Assembly: GCF_030145185.1 (NCBI RefSeq)
Contig: NZ_JAQYWB010000038.1
Coordinates: forward strand, 1-57,713
DNA length: 57,713 nucleotides
Origin: Desulfoluna sp.
GTDB taxonomy: Bacteria > Desulfobacterota > Desulfobacteria > Desulfobacterales > Desulfolunaceae
Direction: 5' to 3'
Positions 16,439 through 28,000 of this stretch are shown here, piece by piece (position 1 is the stretch's first letter; the number at the start of each line of letters is the position of its first letter). A program made the position numbers and the translations under genes. The notes beneath the pieces are model-generated. The model was not told where the DNA came from. It saw only the letters and a program-made list of their open reading frames with translations, and did no database searches.

Positions 16439-17217
16439 TGAACGATTGGTTTGAAGTGGGAGGAAAAAAATTTTCGAGTCGTCTTTGGGTCGGTACCGGG
16501 AAATATCCGACGGATGGGATGATCCCCGCCATGTGTGATGCCTCCGGCGCTCAAGTGATCACCGTGGCTCTGCGGCGTATCGACTTTAGCTCAGAGACCG
16601 ATAATGTGATGCAGAATATTCCTGAGCAGATGGTCCTCCTGCCCAACACCTCCGGGGCCAGAAATGCGGAAGAAGCAGTGCGCATTGCCCGACTGGCTCG
16701 TGCCGCCGGCTGCGGAGACTGGATCAAGATTGAGGTGATCAGCGACCAGCGCTACCTGCTTCCCGACAATCTGGAAACCACCAAAGCCACGGAGGTGCTT
16801 GCAGGCGAGGGTTTTCATGTCTTTCCTTATATGAATCCGGATTTGATGGATGCACGGCGGATGGTGGATGCCGGGGCCGCCGCGGTGATGCCTCTCGGGG
16901 CACCCATTGGCACCAATCGCGGACTTCGGACCCGTGAGATGATTCAGATCCTGATTGATGAGATCTCTTTGCCTGTCATTGTCGACGCGGGGATCGGTAA
17001 ACCTTCCCATGCCTGTGAGGCCATGGAGATGGGCGCGGCGGCCTGCCTGGTGAACACGGCCATTGCCTCGTCCTCTGACCCGGTGGGGATGGGGCGAGCT
17101 TTTGGGCAGGCGGTTAGCGCGGGGCGAGCTGCTTACTGTTCCGGACTCGGAGCCACGCAGCGAATCGCATCGGCTTCGTCTCCTCTCACCGGGTTTCTCG
17201 GACAGGAGAGGGCGTAA
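16438..17217 (+). CDS. thiG: Thiazole synthase ThiG
   Basis: A 259-residue TIM-barrel enzyme that condenses 1-deoxyxylulose 5-phosphate, dehydroglycine and ThiS thiocarboxylate into the thiazole phosphate. It begins [20 protein letters not shown]. The Schiff-base lysine lies in [10 protein letters not shown]. Other family motifs are [12 protein letters not shown] and [20 protein letters not shown]. The length is normal for the family. The ATG at 16438 overlaps the thiS stop, and its stop overlaps the thiH start, so thiS-G-H-F form one tightly coupled unit under the TPP riboswitch. Confidence 0.97.
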   Translation: MNDWFEVGGKKFSSRLWVGTGKYPTDGMIPAMCDASGAQVITVALRRIDFSSETDNVMQNIPEQMVLLPNTSGARNAEEAVRIARLARAAGCGDWIKIEVISDQRYLLPDNLETTKATEVLAGEGFHVFPYMNPDLMDARRMVDAGAAAVMPLGAPIGTNRGLRTREMIQILIDEISLPVIVDAGIGKPSHACEAMEMGAAACLVNTAIASSSDPVGMGRAFGQAVSAGRAAYCSGLGATQRIASASSPLTGFLGQERA

Positions 17218-18317
17218 TGGGCTTTTATGACCTCTGGAAAACCCAGGACCCGGATGAGACCCTCGCCCGGATAGACGCCGCAACCGAAGGCGATGTGCGT
17301 GCGGCCCTTGACGCACGGCGACCTACTCTGGACCATCTGATGGCGCTTCTGTCGCCAGCTGCGGTCCCTTTTATAGAAGAGATGGCCCAAAAGGCTCATG
17401 AACTCACCCTGAGGCATTTCGGACGCCAGATTCTGCTTTTTACCCCCATCTATATCTCCAACCACTGCATCAATCAGTGTGTGTATTGCGGTTTTAACGC
17501 AAAAAACCACATCCACAGACGCCAGCTTACCCTGGAAGAGGTGGCCTTTGAGGCGGCAACCCTTGCCAGGACCGGGTTAAAGCATATTCTACTGCTCACC
17601 GGAGAGGCGCCGGGGGTGGCCACCCCCGCCTATATTGAGGAGAGTCTGGCCATTTTGTCCCAGCATTTCACCTCGGTGGGTATTGAGATCTACCCCGTGG
17701 ATGAGCCGGGATATGTCGGCTTTGTCAAGGCCGGTGCCGACAGCCTTACCGTTTATCAGGAAACCTACAACGCAGAGCTTTACAAGACCCTTCATCCGGC
17801 AGGTCCCAAGCGGGATTTCCGGTTTCGCCTGGAGTCCCTGGAACGGGGCGTAAAAGCGAAAATGCGGGGAATCAATTTGGGCGGCCTGCTGGGATTGGAT
17901 CACTGGCGACGTGAGGCGTTTTTTACCGGCATGCATGCCGACTGGATGATGAACACCTTTCCCGAAGTGGAGCTGGGGCTCTCTCTGCCCCGCATGAGAC
18001 CCCATGCGGGATGCTACGAGCCCGCCCACGCCGTTACGGATACCGATATCGTCCAGTGCATGACCGCCTTCCGGCTTTTTCTGCCCAGGGTGGGGATCAC
18101 CATGTCCACGCGCGAAAGCGCCGAATTCCGGGACAACGTGCTCCCTCTTGGAATTACCCGCCTGTCGGCAGGTTCCTGCACCTCGGTGGGAAGTCATACG
18201 GAAGAGGAGGGGTCTGGTCAGTTCGATATCAGCGATGAAAGAAGCGTGCTGGAGATGGCCGCTAACCTCAAGACCCGAGGGTATCAGCCCGTGTATCAGG
18301 ACTGGAGGCAGGCCTGA
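17217..18317 (+). CDS. thiH: 2-iminoacetate synthase ThiH (radical SAM)
   Basis: A 366-residue radical-SAM enzyme that cleaves tyrosine to dehydroglycine (2-iminoacetate) and p-cresol for thiazole formation, the anaerobic route (aerobes use ThiO). The cluster motif is CINQCVYCGF (CX3CX2C) near residue 83. The typical HNQ/YIS region TPIYISNHC precedes it, and EIYPVDEPGYVGFVKAGADSLTVYQETY follows as in other ThiH proteins. The ATG shares one base with the thiG stop. Confidence 0.97.
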   Translation: MGFYDLWKTQDPDETLARIDAATEGDVRAALDARRPTLDHLMALLSPAAVPFIEEMAQKAHELTLRHFGRQILLFTPIYISNHCINQCVYCGFNAKNHIHRRQLTLEEVAFEAATLARTGLKHILLLTGEAPGVATPAYIEESLAILSQHFTSVGIEIYPVDEPGYVGFVKAGADSLTVYQETYNAELYKTLHPAGPKRDFRFRLESLERGVKAKMRGINLGGLLGLDHWRREAFFTGMHADWMMNTFPEVELGLSLPRMRPHAGCYEPAHAVTDTDIVQCMTAFRLFLPRVGITMSTRESAEFRDNVLPLGITRLSAGSCTSVGSHTEEEGSGQFDISDERSVLEMAANLKTRGYQPVYQDWRQA

Positions 18318-18928
18318 TGGACACCCTCCACGCGGCGCTGGCGGCCCGAATAGGTGACAAGCGAATGGGGCGCATTGCCTCAGCACGCATCGGCATCGCC
18401 GGGGCCGGAGGGCTGGGCTCCAACTGTGCCATGCATCTGGTGCGCATGGGATTTCGGCGGTTTGTTATCGCCGATTTTGATCGGGTGGAGCCTTCCAACC
18501 TCAATCGGCAGTTCTTTTTCGTCCATCAGGTGGGGGAGAAAAAGGTGGCGGCCCTTTCCTCCAATCTGGCTGCCATCAACCCGGAGGTTGAGGTGGAGGC
18601 CCACGGTGTTCGGGTAACGGAAGAGAACATGGGCGGGCTTTTTGATGGTTGTGATGCCGTGGTGGAGGCTTTTGATTGCGTGGAGGCCAAACAGCTGCTT
18701 GTGGAACGCTATTACAAAAAAGGAACCTTTCTGGTGGCTGCCTCCGGCATCGGCGGGTGGGGAAATGCCGATCGCATCGTGACCCGGAAAATCAATGCCG
18801 CTTTTTATGTGGTGGGGGACGGGGTGTCTGAAGCGGATGAAGTCTGCCCCCCCCTGTCTGCGGTGGTCTCCATTGCTGCGGCAAAACAGGCGGACTTGGT
18901 TTTTACGCGGATAGTGGATAGCGATTAG
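18317..18928 (+). CDS. thiF: ThiS adenylyltransferase ThiF (short form)
   Basis: A 203-residue E1-like enzyme that adenylates the ThiS C terminus. It has the nucleotide loop GAGGLGSNCAMHLVRMG near residue 31, the DFDRVEPSNLNRQFF motif with the catalytic Arg, and DAVVEAFDCVEAKQ. The usual C-terminal zinc-binding CxxC pairs and the catalytic Cys segment are absent, as in the short ThiF proteins of Clostridia and deltaproteobacteria. The ATG overlaps the thiH stop by one base. The last codon runs directly into a heptamer tandem repeat. Confidence 0.93.
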   Translation: MDTLHAALAARIGDKRMGRIASARIGIAGAGGLGSNCAMHLVRMGFRRFVIADFDRVEPSNLNRQFFFVHQVGEKKVAALSSNLAAINPEVEVEAHGVRVTEENMGGLFDGCDAVVEAFDCVEAKQLLVERYYKKGTFLVAASGIGGWGNADRIVTRKINAAFYVVGDGVSEADEVCPPLSAVVSIAAAKQADLVFTRIVDSD

Positions 18929-19079
18929 TGAGTGGTGAATAGTGAATAGTGAATGGTGAATGGTGAATGGTGAATAGTGAATAGTGAATAGTGAATGGTG
19001 AATGGTGAATAGTGAATAGTGAATAGTGAATGGTGAATGGTGAATAGTGAATGGTGAATGGTGAATGGTGAATGGTGAG
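18926..19079. repeat. Heptamer tandem repeat (GTGAATA/GTGAATG), about 22 copies
   Basis: About 154 bp of uninterrupted 7-bp units, GTGAAT followed by A or G with one terminal GTGAGTG variant at each end. It starts at the thiF stop codon and separates thiF from thiE. Such an array is prone to slippage and would lie inside the thi operon transcript. Confidence 0.95.
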
Positions 19080-19103
19080 TAGCCTCCGCAAGCGACGAGA
19101 GCC

Positions 19104-19347
19104 GATGCGCATTCGCAAACCCGCTTCGAGGTGGCTCACCTCGCCGCCGGAGTTATTCCGGTTAATGTCAACCTATGAGTCACCAGTGAAACGCCGTCGG
19201 CTCACGCATGTGCGACGCACGAGGCTGACCGTCACACGTAGGGCGAATGCGGATGCATTTCAGTCTCAAGAGGCGCCTCCCGATGCGCATTCGCAAACCC
19301 GCTTTCAAGGTGGCGCCACCTTGCCGCCGGAGGCAAGAATTTTTTAA
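19104..19347. repeat. Two copies of a dispersed repeat (third copy at 48253-48379, inverted)
   Basis: The segment GATGCGCATTCGCAAACCCG followed by a CTT...AGGTGGC...CACCT...GCCGCCGGAG core occurs at about 19104-19171 and again at 19281-19347, each ending in TTAATGTCA. A related copy in reverse orientation lies at 48253-48379, bounded by GCCTCCGGCG and CGCCGGAGGC. Each has an internal hairpin (AGGTGGC/GCCACCT). No gene is present between thiF and thiE. Confidence 0.75.
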
Positions 19348-19363
19348 TGTCAGGAGAAAGACC

Positions 19364-19996
19364 ATGAGATCTATAGCGGGTGCCGATATCTACGGCATCA
19401 CCAGCGAAGAGCACTCGCTGGGGCGGGACAACATCACGGTGGTCAAGGCAATGATCGATGCCGGCATCACCCTGATTCAGTACCGGGAAAAAGAGAAGAC
19501 CCTGCTGGAGAAATACCGGCAGTGCGAGATCCTGCGCAGGCTGACAAAAGATGCGGGGGTGACCTTTATCGTCAATGATCACGTGGACCTTGCCATCGCC
19601 ATGGAGGCTGATGGTGTTCATGTGGGGCAGGATGACCTGCCCGTTTCGGTGGTGAGGCAACTCGTGGGGGCGTCTGTCATCATCGGGCTCTCCACCCACA
19701 GCCCCGCTCAGGCAACAGCTGCAGCCGAGGCAGGAGCCGATTACATCGGTGTCGGCCCTATCTTTGCCACCCAGACCAAAAAGGATGTCTGCGACACTGT
19801 GGGGTTTACCTACCTCGATCATGTGGTGAAGATGCAAAAAATTCCCTTTGTGGCCATCGGGGGGATCAAAGAAAACAACATCGCTTCAGTGCGCGCTCGC
19901 GGTGCGGAAACCATCGCTTTGGTGTCTGAGATCGTCGGAGCCGACACTATTTCAACGCGGGTAAAAAATATCCGTAAAAACATGGAGAATAAGTGA
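19364..19996 (+). CDS. thiE: Thiamin-phosphate synthase ThiE
   Basis: A 210-residue TIM-barrel enzyme joining hydroxymethylpyrimidine diphosphate and thiazole phosphate. Typical motifs are [67 protein letters not shown] and [11 protein letters not shown]. The start at 19364 has an AGGAG Shine-Dalgarno (19352-19356); the frame stays open further upstream through the dispersed repeat, which is a chance extension. The stop is one base from the thiC ATG. Confidence 0.95.
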   Translation: MRSIAGADIYGITSEEHSLGRDNITVVKAMIDAGITLIQYREKEKTLLEKYRQCEILRRLTKDAGVTFIVNDHVDLAIAMEADGVHVGQDDLPVSVVRQLVGASVIIGLSTHSPAQATAAAEAGADYIGVGPIFATQTKKDVCDTVGFTYLDHVVKMQKIPFVAIGGIKENNIASVRARGAETIALVSEIVGADTISTRVKNIRKNMENK

Positions 19997-19997
19997 C

Positions 19998-21302
19998 ATG
20001 ACCTATACCACTCAGATGAACGCAGCCCGTAAAGGGATCGTTACCGGTGCCATGGAGACCGTGGCCAAAAAAGAGAATATGCCCCTTGAGACTCTGATGG
20101 CACGTATGGCCGCAGGCACGGTGGCGATTCCGGCCAATAAAAATCATCTCAGTCTGGATCCCGAAGGGGTCGGCGAGGGGTTGCGTACCAAGATCAACGT
20201 CAACCTGGGAATCTCAAAAGACTGCTGCAACCTTGACACAGAGATAGCCAAGGTGCGCGCAGCGGTTGCCATGAAGGCCGAGGCGATCATGGATCTGAGC
20301 TGCTTCGGGAAAACCCAGGAGTTCAGAACCCGTGTTATCGCTGAATGTCCCGCCATGATCGGGACGGTTCCCATGTACGATGCCGTCGGTTTTTATGACA
20401 AGAACATCAAGGACCTCAGTGTGGATGAGTTCTTCAAGGTGGTGGAGCGTCATGCCGCGGACGGGGTGGACTTTGCCACGATCCATGCCGGTCTGAACCG
20501 CGCTACCGCGGAGAAGATCAAGCGGCAGGATCGCCTCACCGGTATCGTTTCCCGCGGTGGGTCGCTTCTTTACGCGTGGATGATGTTAAACGATGCGGAA
20601 AACCCTTTTTACGAGCACTTTGATCGCCTCCTTGAGATCTGCACCAAATATGACCTGACCTTGAGCCTTGGGGACGGCTGCCGGCCCGGGAGCATCAACG
20701 ACTCCACCGACGCCGCTCAGGTGGAAGAGCTGATCACCCTGGGAGAGCTGACCAAACGCGCCTGGGAGCAGGATGTGCAGGTGATGATTGAAGGCCCCGG
20801 TCACATGTCCATGGATGAGATCGCCGGGAACATGATGATGGAAAAACGCCTTTGCCATGGGGCTCCCTTTTATGTCCTCGGACCCATCGTGACCGATGTC
20901 GCCCCCGGGTATGACCATATCACCAGCGCCATCGGCGGGGCCATCGCCGCCGCTAACGGTGCTGATTTCCTTTGTTATGTGACTCCGGCCGAGCACCTGC
21001 GTCTGCCCGACTTAGAGGACATGAAAGAGGGGATTATCGCCACCCGCATCGCCGCCCACGCCGCTGACATTGCCAAGAAAATCCCCGGTGCCCGGAATTG
21101 GGACAATGCCATGAGCAAGGCACGCGCGGATCTGGATTGGGAAAAGATGTTCTCCCTGGCCATGGACCCCGAAAAGGCAAAGCGCTACCGTGAAAGCTCC
21201 AAGCCGGAGTTCGAAGACAGCTGCACCATGTGTGGCAAGATGTGCGCCGTTCGTAATATGAAGCGCGTTCATGAGGGCAAGGATATTCACTTAAACGATT
21301 GA
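19998..21302 (+). CDS. thiC: Phosphomethylpyrimidine synthase ThiC (short type)
   Basis: A 434-residue radical-SAM enzyme that rearranges aminoimidazole ribotide to hydroxymethylpyrimidine phosphate. Family motifs include [34 protein letters not shown] and [20 protein letters not shown]. The C-terminal cluster motif reads [11 protein letters not shown], that is CX2CX3C, one residue shorter between the second and third cysteines than the classical CX2CX4C. The length is that of the short anaerobe type. The paralogous benzimidazole synthase BzaF is similar, but position after thiE in a TPP-riboswitch operon argues for ThiC. No thiD or thiL lies nearby. Confidence 0.94.
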   Translation: MTYTTQMNAARKGIVTGAMETVAKKENMPLETLMARMAAGTVAIPANKNHLSLDPEGVGEGLRTKINVNLGISKDCCNLDTEIAKVRAAVAMKAEAIMDLSCFGKTQEFRTRVIAECPAMIGTVPMYDAVGFYDKNIKDLSVDEFFKVVERHAADGVDFATIHAGLNRATAEKIKRQDRLTGIVSRGGSLLYAWMMLNDAENPFYEHFDRLLEICTKYDLTLSLGDGCRPGSINDSTDAAQVEELITLGELTKRAWEQDVQVMIEGPGHMSMDEIAGNMMMEKRLCHGAPFYVLGPIVTDVAPGYDHITSAIGGAIAAANGADFLCYVTPAEHLRLPDLEDMKEGIIATRIAAHAADIAKKIPGARNWDNAMSKARADLDWEKMFSLAMDPEKAKRYRESSKPEFEDSCTMCGKMCAVRNMKRVHEGKDIHLND

Positions 21303-21409
21303 TCAGGCTCTGTGGATCGGGGTTGTGCCTTGTGCGTCAGAGGCATGACCCCAAAAAAGGGAAGGGTTTGTCCGGCTCGCCCGAAGGGTGAGAAAATCAA
21401 ACAGAATCG

Positions 21410-21547
21410 CCTAGGGTGCGGCTCCCGCACCTTCTACCGTAGAGAGGACCATCGGCCTCGCAAGTTCACGATGACCACGAGTCTTATTTCAACATGCGGT
21501 GTTTCCGGTTTACGATCCGCCTGACGGTGCGCATGGCGCACCCTAGG
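21410..21547. repeat. 138-bp dispersed element, copy A, with terminal inverted repeats
   Basis: Bounded by CCTAGGGTGC (21410-21419) and GCACCCTAGG (21538-21547). A second copy of identical length at 48564-48701 is bounded by CGTAGGGTGC and GCACCCTACG. The interior is nearly identical (CTTCTACCGTAGAGAGGACC, GGTGTTTCCGGTTTACGAT). The ends differ between copies but remain complementary within each copy. It has no coding capacity and is MITE-like. Confidence 0.85.
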
Positions 21548-21601
21548 CATCCACCCGGTACTTCATTTTAGAAATGAGGACGATACGGATTTTCATAGAT
21601 G

Positions 21602-21625
21602 GATCCCCGCCTGCGCGGGGAAGAC
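21602..21625. repeat. REP-like hairpin CCCCGCCTGCGCGGGG
   Basis: A short GC-rich palindrome followed by AAGACGAAAAGC. Related copies lie at 48756-48785 and 49021-49050. The flanking text GTCAGACCGGGG and CATAAAGAAAAAA is also shared with the copy just upstream of higA. Confidence 0.8.
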
Positions 21626-21662
21626 GAAAAGCCTAGGGTGTTGTCAGACCGGGGTCATAAAG

Positions 21663-21698
21663 AAAAAAGGGGTCGCTGAATAGTTACCCCTTTTTTTT
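21663..21698. terminator. Bidirectional terminator downstream of thiC
   Basis: AAAAAAGGGGT (21663-21673) pairs with ACCCC plus eight T (21686-21698) around a 12-nt loop. It is the first strong terminator after thiC and would end the thi transcript. Confidence 0.75.
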
Positions 21699-22419
21699 AA
21701 TTAATATGAGAGACTTCGGGGATGATGCGAAGGGAAACGTACGGGTTGGAGAGAGTCCTCAAACTTCAAAATAACTGTTGCAAAACAAGAATGAAATTAT
21801 AATACTGCGTTTAACAATCTCATCGTTTAGAACGACAACCACTCAATCCTCTGAGTTATTTAAACCACATCACGTCTTCTGTTGTCTGAAAGAGAAAAAT
21901 TTCCCCCCCATCTGATTGTGTTTTTTCAAATAATTAATTCGCGGCCTGTTATCCTCTCGTAAAAATGTCAGCAGGACTTTCCTGTTGCCTCTGGCCTGTT
22001 CAGGTTTGTTTCTGAGTCGAGATAACACTTTGTTATCGTATGATAATTTTTTATTAGCATGGCTATGGCAGCGATCTAATGATGGCTGTCTTGTCTCTTG
22101 CTGTGAGTCATTCTTCAGCGTTTGTTACGCTGCGATCCTTATAGAAGTGAAACTGTTTATCCTAACCGGTGGATTGGCCCCTGAGCAAAAAAGTGGGGTG
22201 TAAGCCGACGGGCGAAGCTATCCCGGATATTTCATGAGAAAGAAATCAGGACTATGGAATAATTTGTAATTACAGTCTTTTATAGTAATATTTCAGCCGT
22301 TTCAAAAAAGTAAAATGTAATCCACGGTATTCTGTCTGATTTTCTCACCCTTCGGGCGAGCCGGGCTATGGCTTTTGCAGCACGGCGGATAAAAACCGTT
22401 CACAAAAAGAGAGCGCCGC
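21699..22419. other. Long upstream region of the type VI secretion operon
   Basis: No convincing gene; a 72-residue frame at 21985-22203 has no ribosome site. Visible structures are a perfect palindrome GATAACACTTTGTTATC (22021-22037, 7-bp arms and a 3-nt loop), a possible operator, and a promoter-like TTGTAA-N16-TAATAT at 22264-22291. The latter lies inside the dispersed element copy at 22222-22366. The inverted segment CTCGCCCGAAGGGTGAG (21376-21392) and its complement (22344-22360) bracket the region. Confidence 0.55.
22222..22366. repeat. Diverged copy of the 249-bp element (left part)
   Basis: Starts CCCGGATATTTCATGAG and ends CTCACCCTTCGGGCGAGCCG, matching 50096-50236 in order and spacing with about a quarter of positions changed by eye. 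Only the left part of the element is present. It ends about 55 bp before the tssH start codon. Confidence 0.65.
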
Positions 22420-25008
22420 ATGATCATTGAAAAATTTTCGCTAAAAGCCCAGGAATGGATTGAGGGCGCATGTCGGCTGGCGGTCAGGAAAGATCACAGA
22501 TATGTCACGGCCTGGCACCTGTTTGCCCTCCTTATAAGCAAGAAGGACGGGGGTTCCGGGCATTATCTGGCACCCCTCAGCCCGGACATGGACATCCTTG
22601 GAGCGCGGGTTGACGGCCATTTATTGACGCTTCCCAAGGCAGACGCCGCGTCTCAGCAAACCCCGTTAAACCGTGATCTGGAGAGAGTCTTTATTCTGGC
22701 TGAAGAGATCGCAACCCGGTGGGGGGAAAAATATATAGGGGTGGCGCATATTCTGGCGGGCATGGTCGACATAGACGAGATACTCAAGGCGCTCACAGAT
22801 GCCGGCGTTGACGCCCTGGACATCGAGACGCTGCTGAAACAGCCGGGCCAGAGCCTCAATGCCCCCTTCGCGGAGGGGAATTTCGAATATCTCACCAAGT
22901 ATGCCATCGATCTGACCGAGCGTGCCCGCAAGGGAGAACTGGACCCCGTGATCGGTCGAAATCGGGAGGTGGAGCTGACCGTTCAAGTGTTGGGGCGGCG
23001 GATGAAAAACAATCCGATTATTATCGGAGAGCCCGGAGTCGGCAAAACAGCCCTGGTGGAGGGCTTGGCCCAGCGCATTGTCAAAGGGGATGTCCCGGAC
23101 GATATGAAAAAGGCGGCGTTGCTCTCCCTCGATATGGGGCAGCTCATCGCGGGGGCCAAATTCCGGGGGGAGTTTGAAGAGCGTTTCAAGCGCGTGCTTC
23201 AGGAAGTCGCGGATGCGGGAAATGTGATCCTGTTTATTGATGAGATCCACATGCTTGTGGGCGCTGGGGGTGCCGAAGGCTCCATGGACGCGGCCAATTT
23301 GATCAAGCCGGCTCTTTCCAGAGGCGAAATTCGCTGCATTGGCTCGACGACCCTGACGGAGTATAGAAAACATATTGAAAAAGATATGGCGTTGATGCGC
23401 CGTTTTCAGGTGGTCCTCGTCGAGGAACCGGCCTTTGAAGAGACCCTTTCCATTCTTCGGGGCGTCAAGGAACGGTATGAGCTCCACCATGGCGTTCAGT
23501 TTCTCGATGCCGCGCTGGTGGCTGCGGTGAAACTCTCCAGCCGATATCTTATGGATCGGTTCTTGCCCGATAAGGCGGTGGATCTCATCGACCAGACCGC
23601 CTCTGCCGTTCGGATCAGGCTCTCTGCCAAGCCTGTGGAGATCAGTGAGATGGATGGCCGTATCGTGGAACTGGAAATTGAGATCAGGGCGCTAAAAAAT
23701 GAAACGGATGCGCTCACCCTGAAGCGCCTTGAGGCTTTAAAAGCAGAAATGTCTGAGCTTAAATCGACCAGCGGGGTGCTGACGGAAACATGGGAGACAG
23801 AGAAGAGGGCTCTGGCAGATATTCAGGCGGCCCGGCAAGCGCTGGAAGAGGCCCGAAGGGAGATGGAGCTGAAAGTCCAGGAGGCTGATTTTTCTCGTGT
23901 CGCAGAGCTTCAGTACAAAACGATCCCTGAGCTTGAAAAACGGTTGAACGACTTTTCCGATGTGGACCTGTCACAGCAGGCGTTTCTGCAGAAGACGATC
24001 AGCGAAGAGGATATTGCCGATACCGTCTCGCGGTTGACCGGCATTCCGGTGTCCAAAATGAAGGGGACTGAAAAAGAAAGGCTGCTGAATCTTGAGGCCT
24101 TGTTGGGTCGGAGGGTCGTCGGCCAGGCCGATGCCCTTTCAGCGATATCAAAGGCCGTTAGGCGTTCACGGGCGGGGGTCCAGAACCCGAATCGTCCCAT
24201 CGCCTCCTTTTTAATGCTGGGTCCCACCGGTGTCGGGAAAACGGAGGTGGCCAAGACCCTGGCCGAATTCATGTTTGATGATGAGAAGGCCCTGACACGA
24301 ATCGACATGAGTGAATTCATGGAGAAGCATTCGGTGGCCCGCCTTGTGGGAGCGCCCCCAGGATATGTCGGCTATGAAGAGGGGGGTGTGCTGACGAACA
24401 GTGTCCGCAGAAAACCCTACAGTGTGATCTTGTTTGACGAAGTGGAAAAGGCCCACGGGGATGTGTTCAACCTCTTTCTTCAACTGCTGGATGACGGCCG
24501 TCTGACGGATAGTCAGGGCATGACCGTGGACTTTACAAATACCATTGTGCTCCTGACCTCCAATCTCGGGTCTGAAAGTATCAAACCGGCAGAAACAGAC
24601 GAAGAGAGAGAGACGATGAGGGAGGGGATTATGCAGGCCGTCCGGTCCCATTTTCGGCCGGAATTTTTAAATCGTCTGGATGATATCCTGATTTTCAGGC
24701 AGCTGACATATGAGAATATGGTGCCCATCGCCGACATTCAGTTGGCCCGTCTTACGGCGTTGCTGCACGAAAAAGGCATCGGCCTCACGGTCAACGATGA
24801 GGCCAAGGCCCTTCTGGCCCGGCGGGGGTTTAATCCGCTCATGGGGGCACGCCCCTTGACTCGTGTGATTCAGTCTCTTTTGCAGGACCCCCTTGCCGAG
24901 GAGATGATTGCCGGCAGGATTCAGCCCGATGAGACGGTCTTTGTGACCGCCCCGGAAGAGGCACTGGTGATCTCCACCTCCGATGAAGGCTCCCCCATAA
25001 CATCATAA
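22420..25008 (+). CDS. tssH: Type VI secretion ATPase TssH (ClpV)
   Basis: An 862-residue Clp/Hsp100 AAA+ unfoldase that disassembles the contracted TssB/TssC sheath. The Clp N-domain (about 1-150) is divergent, as in ClpV. The first AAA domain has GEPGVGKT and [11 protein letters not shown] middle coiled-coil (about 405-520) and the second AAA domain ([23 protein letters not shown]) follow, then the ClpB-like C-terminal domain. It is ClpB-like overall; the T6SS context decides for ClpV. It is the first gene of a run of about twenty genes all on the plus strand. The Shine-Dalgarno is weak. Confidence 0.92.
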   Translation: MIIEKFSLKAQEWIEGACRLAVRKDHRYVTAWHLFALLISKKDGGSGHYLAPLSPDMDILGARVDGHLLTLPKADAASQQTPLNRDLERVFILAEEIATRWGEKYIGVAHILAGMVDIDEILKALTDAGVDALDIETLLKQPGQSLNAPFAEGNFEYLTKYAIDLTERARKGELDPVIGRNREVELTVQVLGRRMKNNPIIIGEPGVGKTALVEGLAQRIVKGDVPDDMKKAALLSLDMGQLIAGAKFRGEFEERFKRVLQEVADAGNVILFIDEIHMLVGAGGAEGSMDAANLIKPALSRGEIRCIGSTTLTEYRKHIEKDMALMRRFQVVLVEEPAFEETLSILRGVKERYELHHGVQFLDAALVAAVKLSSRYLMDRFLPDKAVDLIDQTASAVRIRLSAKPVEISEMDGRIVELEIEIRALKNETDALTLKRLEALKAEMSELKSTSGVLTETWETEKRALADIQAARQALEEARREMELKVQEADFSRVAELQYKTIPELEKRLNDFSDVDLSQQAFLQKTISEEDIADTVSRLTGIPVSKMKGTEKERLLNLEALLGRRVVGQADALSAISKAVRRSRAGVQNPNRPIASFLMLGPTGVGKTEVAKTLAEFMFDDEKALTRIDMSEFMEKHSVARLVGAPPGYVGYEEGGVLTNSVRRKPYSVILFDEVEKAHGDVFNLFLQLLDDGRLTDSQGMTVDFTNTIVLLTSNLGSESIKPAETDEERETMREGIMQAVRSHFRPEFLNRLDDILIFRQLTYENMVPIADIQLARLTALLHEKGIGLTVNDEAKALLARRGFNPLMGARPLTRVIQSLLQDPLAEEMIAGRIQPDETVFVTAPEEALVISTSDEGSPITS

Positions 25009-25023
25009 AATGGCTGGAACAGT

Positions 25024-28000
25024 ATGAAAATCATAGAGAACCTCAAGGGTTTCTGGGTCTGGAATAACTGGCTTTATTTTGTGACCTTTTTGATTCTTAT
25101 CCTTATTTTCGTGATGGCGTTTTATTTTTTTAAAAAGCGAGGCAAGTCCCGGAAGGCGGAGAAAAGCACCGGCAAAGAAGAGGGTGCCACAGGGTTACCC
25201 CCCTTAAGCCTGGTGAAGGCATGGAAAGCCTTTTTAAATCAAATCCCCTCCGAGTTCCGGCGGCTGATCATGGTGTATCAGCATTTTGTTGTGTTCGGGG
25301 AGAGTGGGGCGGGAAAAAGCCTGTTGATCAACAGCCATACGGATTGGCAGGGGCATGCGCGACAATTTTATCCCAGTTATACCGCCAATCCCCTGCTTCA
25401 GGTTTATTTGGGGTCCAAGGTGCTGGTGCAGGAGATCCCGGCCTCTTTGCTTAACGATACGTCGAAAGCAGCACGGAAAGCCTTGATTAAGCTGTGGGCC
25501 CCTCTTTTCAGGCGCAAAGATCCCACCGCTATGATTGTGTTGAACAGCGCGTCGTTCCAGACGGACGAACCGTTGTTTTTAAAAAAACAGGCCCAGATGA
25601 TCCGTGGGAAGATCAATCTGCTGGCCCGCATCCGAAAACGCCCGATAAAAGTACGGCTTGTCCTGACCAATATGGAGCGGTATGAGGGGTTCCCGGAATT
25701 TTCCAGGTTCCTTGCCCGTTACGGCATCCCGCTGAAGCTTGAGTTCAGTTCAAAGGAGGAGCTGGCTCGCCTCGCAGAGTGCCTGGTCCCCTATGAAGAG
25801 CATCTGCCTCGCGCGCTGACCTCACTTCCCGCCGAAGATTATCTGAAAATAATGACCTTTATGGATCGCGCCCCGGAACTTTTTAAAGGGTTGTCCCGGT
25901 TTATCGCCGTTTTGCAGAGCCCCGATCCCTTGACTCCTGAACCGGAAATCGCCACCCTCTCCCTTGCCTTTCTGTCAGAAGAGCAGGTCTCGGTTTCCAA
26001 TCCCTTCGCTACCTCGCTTACGTCCAGAGATATCCAGAAATTCAATCCTCTCTTCAGGCACCGTGTCGCCGCGGCTGTTCTGGGAGGGATCGGGCTCATC
26101 TACCTGGTATCGTCCTTTTTTTATGAATACAAGCTGATCGGTGAAAGACATCTCAAGATAGCCGTCTTGGAAAAGGCGCCGCTAAGTCAGTACAATCAAA
26201 ACATGCACAAGCTTTTTGTGGATCCCCTCACCAGCATGCAGCAGCGAACGCTCATGGCCTTTTTGCCTGATTTTTTTCCCCACGCCGATGAAGAGCTTTT
26301 CAGGCGTGGAATTGAAAATATTCGAAAATTTTATCTCCTTCCGGAGCTGGAGAAGTTTTCAGTGGCAGAAAATTCCTGGGAGGCGGCTTCACTGGAGGAT
26401 GTCCGTCAGGTGGGAGATGCCAGGAACAAGGTGGTTTATCTGCTGGGGTTGCTTTATGCGACCCGGGACAATGACCTTGGGGCGTTGATTCTGGATCATA
26501 TTAAGGAGTGGACTGAGAATACGGGCGTTTCGAGTCTCTTGATCGAGGATTACATCAATTACAATAAGGCTTCGTACAGCGTGATCCTCGATACGAATGA
26601 TTACCTGTACAGTCGCAAGAAAGGCATTATCGACGATCCCCATGCTTTGCTGGTGTTTCTTGAGAAAATAAATCGGTTTTACAAACAGCCGGTTATTACG
26701 CGCTCAGAGTTTCATGAGCTCATGCAGGAGACGGCGGGTTTTCTTGGTAAAATTCGAGCCCTTGAGCGTTACGATCTCTCTTTGAAGGTGGCAGAGCTCT
26801 TGCGCAGGGAAGCGCTCTTGAACATCGATGACGTTCAAGATGACACGGCAGGCCTCAAGAGTCAGATTCGACATGAATCCATTAAGAAATTTTTACGGTT
26901 TTTACATCAATCACGCATCACCTCTCCCGAGATAACCGATGAGATGAATCTTGCCGGGTTGTATGAAAACCTGAAGGTCATGCACACATATAAGGGGTTT
27001 CAAAGCAGCAAAGATGAGCTGTTTCATTTTATGCTGACCGGCCGTGAATTTAAATTTGGAGCGTCCCAGTGGAACAACCTCCTGAATCGCAGCCGGATGA
27101 CCCTGTTCCTCAATGATTTTATCAACCATAACAAACGAAATGATGGAATGCTCTTTTTCCTTTCAAAAGAGGATTTTCCTGATCTGGTGATGAACACCGC
27201 AAACGACGGGATGTTTCTGTTCAAGGGGCAGGCCAGGGTTGACGGCAGGTTTACACGAAATGCCTTTGAAAAACGAGTCAAGCCAGTGCTCACAGAGCTT
27301 CCCGGATTTATTGAGTCGCTGCCTGTCCCGGAAAAGGACAAAATCTATTTTTCAAATTTTCTTTTTAAAGAGATTGACGCCTATGGTCGGCGATATGCTT
27401 CCGCCTATCAGAATTATTATATGGATTTCGAGATTCAGGCCAGGTCACTGGCCTCTCTGCGTTACGTGTTGCGACAGTTGACCCTGCCAAACTCCCCCTT
27501 CATGGAGGTTCTGCTGGCTGTCAAGGACAACACCCTGCTGGATACAGGAGACAATACCTATCTGGCTTCATTCGCCCGGAAAATGGAGGCCTTTGAGTTT
27601 CTTCAGCGCCTACTGGCCGAGCACAAAGGGGTCTTTCCAGAGCTGGACAAATACAAGGCCTTTCTGGAGCAGATGCTGTTCGATATCGGCAATGGGTCTT
27701 CACAGGCAAGGGACCTTAAGGATTTTAAAAAACGGTTATCCCCCATCGGACAAATCAGTTTTGCTATTTTGCAGGATGGGGAGGAGTCGTACTTAAATCT
27801 GATCAAGCAATGGGTGAAGAGCGTCGGTATCCCCAAAGAGTGGCAGGGTGTGTTTAAGGACCCTGTCTACCTGGCTTACTATTTGGGATTGCCTGAGATT
27901 GAAGACGAAATAAAGAATATTTGGGACGCATTGTTCGAGTCCGATATCTATAGCCTTTATGGCTTCTTCCCCTTTAATCGGACCTCTACGAGGGATGTGC

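Noticed and set aside
18903-19139. Minus-strand frame with repeated HSPFTIHYS peptides
   Set aside because: Translation of the heptamer tandem repeat; not a gene.
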